Source: Sphagnum compactum
Taxonomy: Eukaryota > Bryophyta > Sphagnopsida > Sphagnales
Length of the DNA: 64,000 nucleotides
NCBI GenBank assembly: GCA_965153455.1
Contig: OZ234498.1
Location: 19,406,001-19,470,000, forward strand
Direction of reading: 5' to 3'
The notes below the pieces were generated by a model. That model worked only from the letters and a program-made list of their open reading frames with translations, had not been told where the DNA came from and made no database searches. Position 1 is the first letter of the stretch; every line of letters begins with the position of its first letter. Made by a program: the position numbers and the translations under genes. Positions 59,710 to 64,000 of this stretch are shown here, piece by piece.

Positions 59710-62700
59710 ATGGGATCAATACATCACGATGTTAAGCCATTGCACCCAATGAAGGAATGGACGCTGGGACGATACATAGCTCGGCGATTGGTGGAAATCG
59801 GCGTGAATGACATCTTCGGAGTCCCAGGCGACTTCAATCTCCTTCTTCTGGACCAGCTATTGGCAGACCCTGATCTTGAGTTACGAGGATGCTGTAATGA
59901 GCTCAATGCTGGCTACGCTGCTGATGGCTATGCTAGGTGCCGTGGAGTGGGGGCATGTGCCGTCACGTTTACAGTCGGGGGTTTGAGCATCATCAATGCC
60001 ATTGCCGGTGCTTACAGCGGCAATCTGCCAGTCATCTGCCTGGTGGGTGCTCCAAACTCAAATGATTATGGAACCAACCACATTCTCCATCACACGTTAG
60101 GAGAACCGGATTTCAGTCAAGAATATCGCTGCTTCAAGGAAGTCACATGTGCTCAGGTAAACCCTAACCATGAGCTTCCTCAACACGCCCTTTTCTCTAT
60201 CTGCATGGCATGTCGGGCCTCTCTCTCTCTCTCTCTCTCATTCTCATTGAACACATTTTGGGGCACCATGACCTCTGCAATTCTTTGTTTTGGAATCCTG
60301 GAGTTACAATTCAAATAGAAAAGTTGGAGACTTCTCTTCTAACTGGGGCATGATAAAACATGATGAGATCATCACAATGGAAGATCATCAAACTTGATTC
60401 AGAAACAATTTTCCTGGTGGTTTTCAACTTGAGGAATCATGACCTGAATCTATGCCTAATACACTAACTTATGATGACATTCAGTTCTTGCTGATTTCTG
60501 GCAACATGTATTGATCATCAAGCATTGAGTCCCTGCACTTGTAGATGTCGATCTTCCAATTTCTTCAGATGTGTGCTGATTGCAAACAATTCTGGACCTT
60601 ACTTACTGCAGGTGGTCATTCAAAATCTGGATGATGCACAGGAGCTGATTGACAGAGCCTTCTCAGCAGCTCTCTTCCAGAGCAAGCCAGTCTATATTAG
60701 TGTTTGTTGCAATCTTGCAAACCTGTCACACCCATCTTTTAGCCATGACCCTATCCCATTTACTGTCACCCAGGGTCCTAACTTCAAAAGGTCTGCTCTT
60801 CTCCCTTTTTGTGATTCAGCTCTTCATCACTTTCTGCTTGTTCTTGTAGTGCAGACCTGACCCATGGTGTCTTGCATAGTGACAGTATTCACAACTAGTT
60901 GTTCCTCCTTGGTTTTGAAAATGTTGTAGTAGAGATCCACATGTAATAGATAATTTCTGCAAATTATCAGCAGAAATGAACTTATGGATGGAGCCTCTAG
61001 GCATGAATTACAGGATAGATTGTGAACTGTTAAGTATATTTCCTTCAATATCCGGCTGTACAATTACAAACATAGAGGTACAGTAGTTCATCTCAGTAGT
61101 TCACCTTCAAAGTAAGCTGTCCAACTATTATGAATGGCTTCTGTCTCTATGCAGGATTGAGTGGCATACTGCTGTGTGGTTCTAGGTCTAATCTCCAAAC
61201 AAAAATGTGCAGGAACTATGGAATTGGTAACACGAAGAGCAATAAAGACTGCCTGGAAGCTGCAGTGGAGGCAGCAGCCACAGTTTTGAATGCAGCTGTA
61301 AAGCCAGTTCTTGTAGCTGGATCAAAAATGCGGGTAGCCAAAGCAGCCCCTGCTTTTCAGCAGCTTGCTGATGCATGTGGTTATGCAGTTGCTATTATGC
61401 CAGATGCTAAGGGCCAGATTAGTGAAGAGCACCCACAATTCATTGGAACATATTGGGGATGTGTCAGCTCTTCATGCACATCAGAAATTGTTGAGTCCGC
61501 TGATTGCTATCTTTTTGCTGGACCAGTTTTCAATGATTACAGGTATTGTGTTGCTACCTTCCAGTTACAGTTCTTTTATTTTCCCAGAGCTGTTCCCCTT
61601 ATTATTTCCAAAGTTTCCACAACTTCCTAAACATACTCTGTGAGCTCCTGAATTCTCTGGTGAAAATGAAACAGCTGGAGTGCATTTGGCTGAAGAAGAT
61701 TGTTGAAGAGTCTTGGAATCTAATACTCCCTCATATGCATCTTCAAGTAGCTGGATTGTCCCTAGGGGTAGACACAATTTCTTAGTCAAGAGGAAGTCAT
61801 CCCTTGAGACAACATCACCCTGCAATGTTTACAAACCTACTAGAAACTATAACCATGCTTTAAAACTAGCTCAAATACTTGCTTGTACAAGTGTTTCCTG
61901 GTAGTAAGAGAACTTCAAAGTGGCTGTGAATGTGGAAGTAAAAATTAAAAGATGTCAAGCTATCTTGATGACAAATTTAAATCTCATTGGTTTCAGCTCG
62001 GTGGGGTATTCACTCCTGTGGAGTAAAGCAAAATGCATCACAGTGCAACCAGATCGAGTGACCATCGGCGAGACTGCATCATTTGGGTGCATCCTAATGA
62101 AGGACTTTCTTGAGGCATTGACACAGAGGGTAGAAAAGAACACAGCATCATTGGACAATTTTATGCGCATGCATGTTCCATCTGGCACCCCTCTCAAGCA
62201 GAAAGAAGGGGAGCCCATTAAAGTCCTGACTCTTTTCAAGCATATTCAGGTTGTTATTGTCACTTCTGCAGACATGCTGGGCAAATTTATAGATGGTTAC
62301 ACTTATGATATTCCAGGGCCAAAGAACTTGTTCCAATTTCTATTTTCTCAGAATACTTTTATGGAGCAAGTTTAAGTTTATTCAGGCTGACAGGGTGAGC
62401 AACTTTTGCAGGCAATGTTGACATCAGAGAATGTGGTTATCTCGGAGACAGGAGACTCATGGTTCAATTGTCAAAAACTACGGTTGCCTGAGGGATGTGG
62501 GTATGAATTCCAAATGCAGTATGGATCAATTGGGTGGTCAGTTGGTGCCACTCTGGGCTATGCTCAAGCTGCTGGCAAGGGAAAGCGGGTTATTTCTTGT
62601 ATTGGGGATGGAAGCTTCCAGGTAAGCTAGGCTTACTATCAGATCCTCTGAATCTGCTGTAGATTGCATTTATCTCAGGTTTTTCCTTCTTGTGCTCCAA

Positions 62701-63320
62701 GTAATATTTTAGACTATCTTCTCCTAAGATCAGCAGGTGTTTGGAATGCATGAAGGTATGAAATCCCTGATTGCTCTTGGTGGGCACATGGCTGTCAGGT
62801 AACGGCACAAGAGGTTTCAACAATGATCAGATATGGGCAGCAGTCAATCATTTTTCTGCTCAACAATGGGGGCTATACAATCGAGGTTGAGATTCATGAT
62901 GGTCCATACAATATCATCAAGAACTGGAATTATACAGGACTGGTTGAAGCTCTTCATAATGGAGAAGGCAAAGTGTGGACTTGCAAGGTATGCAACTAGG
63001 TGTTTTGAGTTTTACAAGTCAGGAAATCACAACATAAAAACTTCATGTGGATTTGCACACCAAGATCTTAACCTTTTTTATGTGAATCTCCAGGACACCT
63101 GGTTCTTTTTGCAGCTTTTGGTTAACTAGAAGTATTGTGGCTGTTTCTACAGGTGAGGACAGAGGAGGATCTGGTAGCAGCTATATCAACAGCAGAAAAA
63201 CAGAAGGACAGTCTATGCTTCATTGAGGTTATCCTCTACAAACATGACACCAGCAAGGAGCTCCTTGAATGGGGATCACGGGTAGCTGCAGCCAATAGCC
63301 GGCCACCTAATCCTCAATAA
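59710..63320 (+). CDS. PDC: Pyruvate decarboxylase
   Basis: Cytosolic thiamine-diphosphate enzyme that converts pyruvate to acetaldehyde and CO2, the first step of ethanol fermentation, usually important under low oxygen. Seven coding exons: 59,710-60,156; 60,612-60,790; 61,213-61,542; 61,997-62,249; 62,412-62,621; 62,799-62,987; 63,153-63,320. All introns are GT-AG and phases match, giving 591 residues, normal for plant PDC. Key residues are present: Asp41 (GVPGD), Glu64 ([14 protein letters not shown]), His127-His128 (ILHHTLG), the ThDP/Mg motif from GDGSFQ (468-473) to NN (495-496), and Glu502 (GGYTIE). It ends SRPPNPQ, as plant PDCs do. An alternative exon 3 acceptor at 61,240 would remove nine residues and match the usual family spacing better. 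The ATG chosen is the first one after the UTR acceptor; a longer frame upstream crosses that intron. Confidence 0.95.
60219..60239. repeat. (CT)n microsatellite in PDC intron 1
   Basis: About ten CT units shortly after the first PDC coding exon, within intron 1 (60,157-60,611). Confidence 0.9.
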
Positions 63321-64000
63321 TTCTCTTCTGTTTGTCTGCACCCTCTGAATGGCAATCTTCATCTGAGAAGATACTGTACATGGGAGCATCAAACACTGCA
63401 GGTTACAAAATTTCAAAGAACTATAGGGGTTGCTGGGCAAGTCAAGTTACTCTGCCATATGACTCTCCTTACCCTATGTCAGTTTGTGAAATTTCAATTC
63501 TAATCCCCAGAAGGTCTCTCTCCTAATGAAGACAGCCTCCTTACTATTGAGGCAGCCTCTTAACACCTATTCTTTTATTTTGTAGAAACTGTGTTTCAGC
63601 AGGGGCAAAGCCTTGGCTTTTGGTTTCATCATGCCTGGTTCTAAATCTGTTTTCACAAAGTGTGGACATTTTGTCAGATATATGATAATGCTATTAGCAT
63701 AATGTTGTGGCCGTCAAGGCTGTCAACTGATGCACTAAATTTTGCTGGAGGAACTATTGATTGACCCGAGTGAATGTTTAGCAGAAAATGATCCATCTTG
63801 GCAGGGCATAGCCGACAATAACTTAGCAGATCTTTTAAGTGCCATAGCTTAAAAGAGTTTGCACCATAGGTGCTAAAAAAAAGTTTTGTCCTAGCTGCAA
63901 TGTAAATTTATTTATATATTTTATGGTTAATGTTTACCTAATATTTCAACCCATATTGAACCCCCAATGAGCAATTTCATCCCCTATTTGTGGCACTTTA
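63321..64000 (+). other. PDC 3' region
   Basis: Sequence after the PDC stop codon to the window end; probably 3' UTR followed by intergenic DNA. No canonical AATAAA is seen; A/T-rich words near 63,900 could serve. No further gene starts here. Confidence 0.4.

Overview
This is a stretch of land-plant nuclear DNA. It carries two intact intron-containing plant genes: a gibberellin-oxidase-like 2-oxoglutarate dioxygenase at 25,555-28,906 and a pyruvate decarboxylase at 59,710-63,320, both on the + strand. The rest is AT-rich intergenic DNA full of decayed, nested transposable elements. Two genes in 64 kb with this much nesting suggests a large, repeat-rich genome. The dioxygenase does not fit cleanly into one flowering-plant gibberellin oxidase class, so a fern, lycophyte, bryophyte or gymnosperm is possible, but the species cannot be fixed from this window.

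Layout. 0.2-2.7 kb: a broken MULE transposase gene on the minus strand. 4.3-5.7 kb: TAGG-rich DNA with one complete and one partial copy of a hAT-like MITE. 7.6-14 kb: a Ty3/gypsy chromovirus relic on the + strand (zinc knuckle, protease, RT, RNase H, integrase, chromodomain). It is split by a 259-bp MITE in front of the RT and by a ~1.95-kb element with CACTATGAAA inverted ends between RNase H and integrase. 14-23 kb: mostly featureless DNA with one more hAT-like MITE. 23.6 kb: a tRNA-like SINE head. 24.4-29.6 kb: the dioxygenase gene in a GC-rich island with CCAAT and TATA boxes. 32.9-36.3 kb: a possible element with diverged inverted ends around an unrecognised broken ORF. 38.9-43.4 kb: a CACTA-like element with TTGACTA-type subterminal motifs. 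43.4-45.9 kb: an unrecognised broken coding region on the minus strand, hit by a second copy of the 4-bp-TSD MITE. 47.4-53.6 kb: remains of an unrecognised multi-exon gene (coiled coil, RING-like Cys/His cluster, acidic tail), with a non-autonomous CACTA element (TSD CTT) lying inside it. 55.2-56.1 kb: a third full hAT-like MITE and a 37-bp tandem repeat. 59-64 kb: the pyruvate decarboxylase gene with seven coding exons and a probable 5' UTR intron.

The two intact genes have unrelated roles (hormone metabolism and fermentation) and only share a neighbourhood. The most informative content is the stratigraphy of DNA transposons and MITEs, several with exact target-site duplications, and two broken coding regions that I could not assign to a known family.
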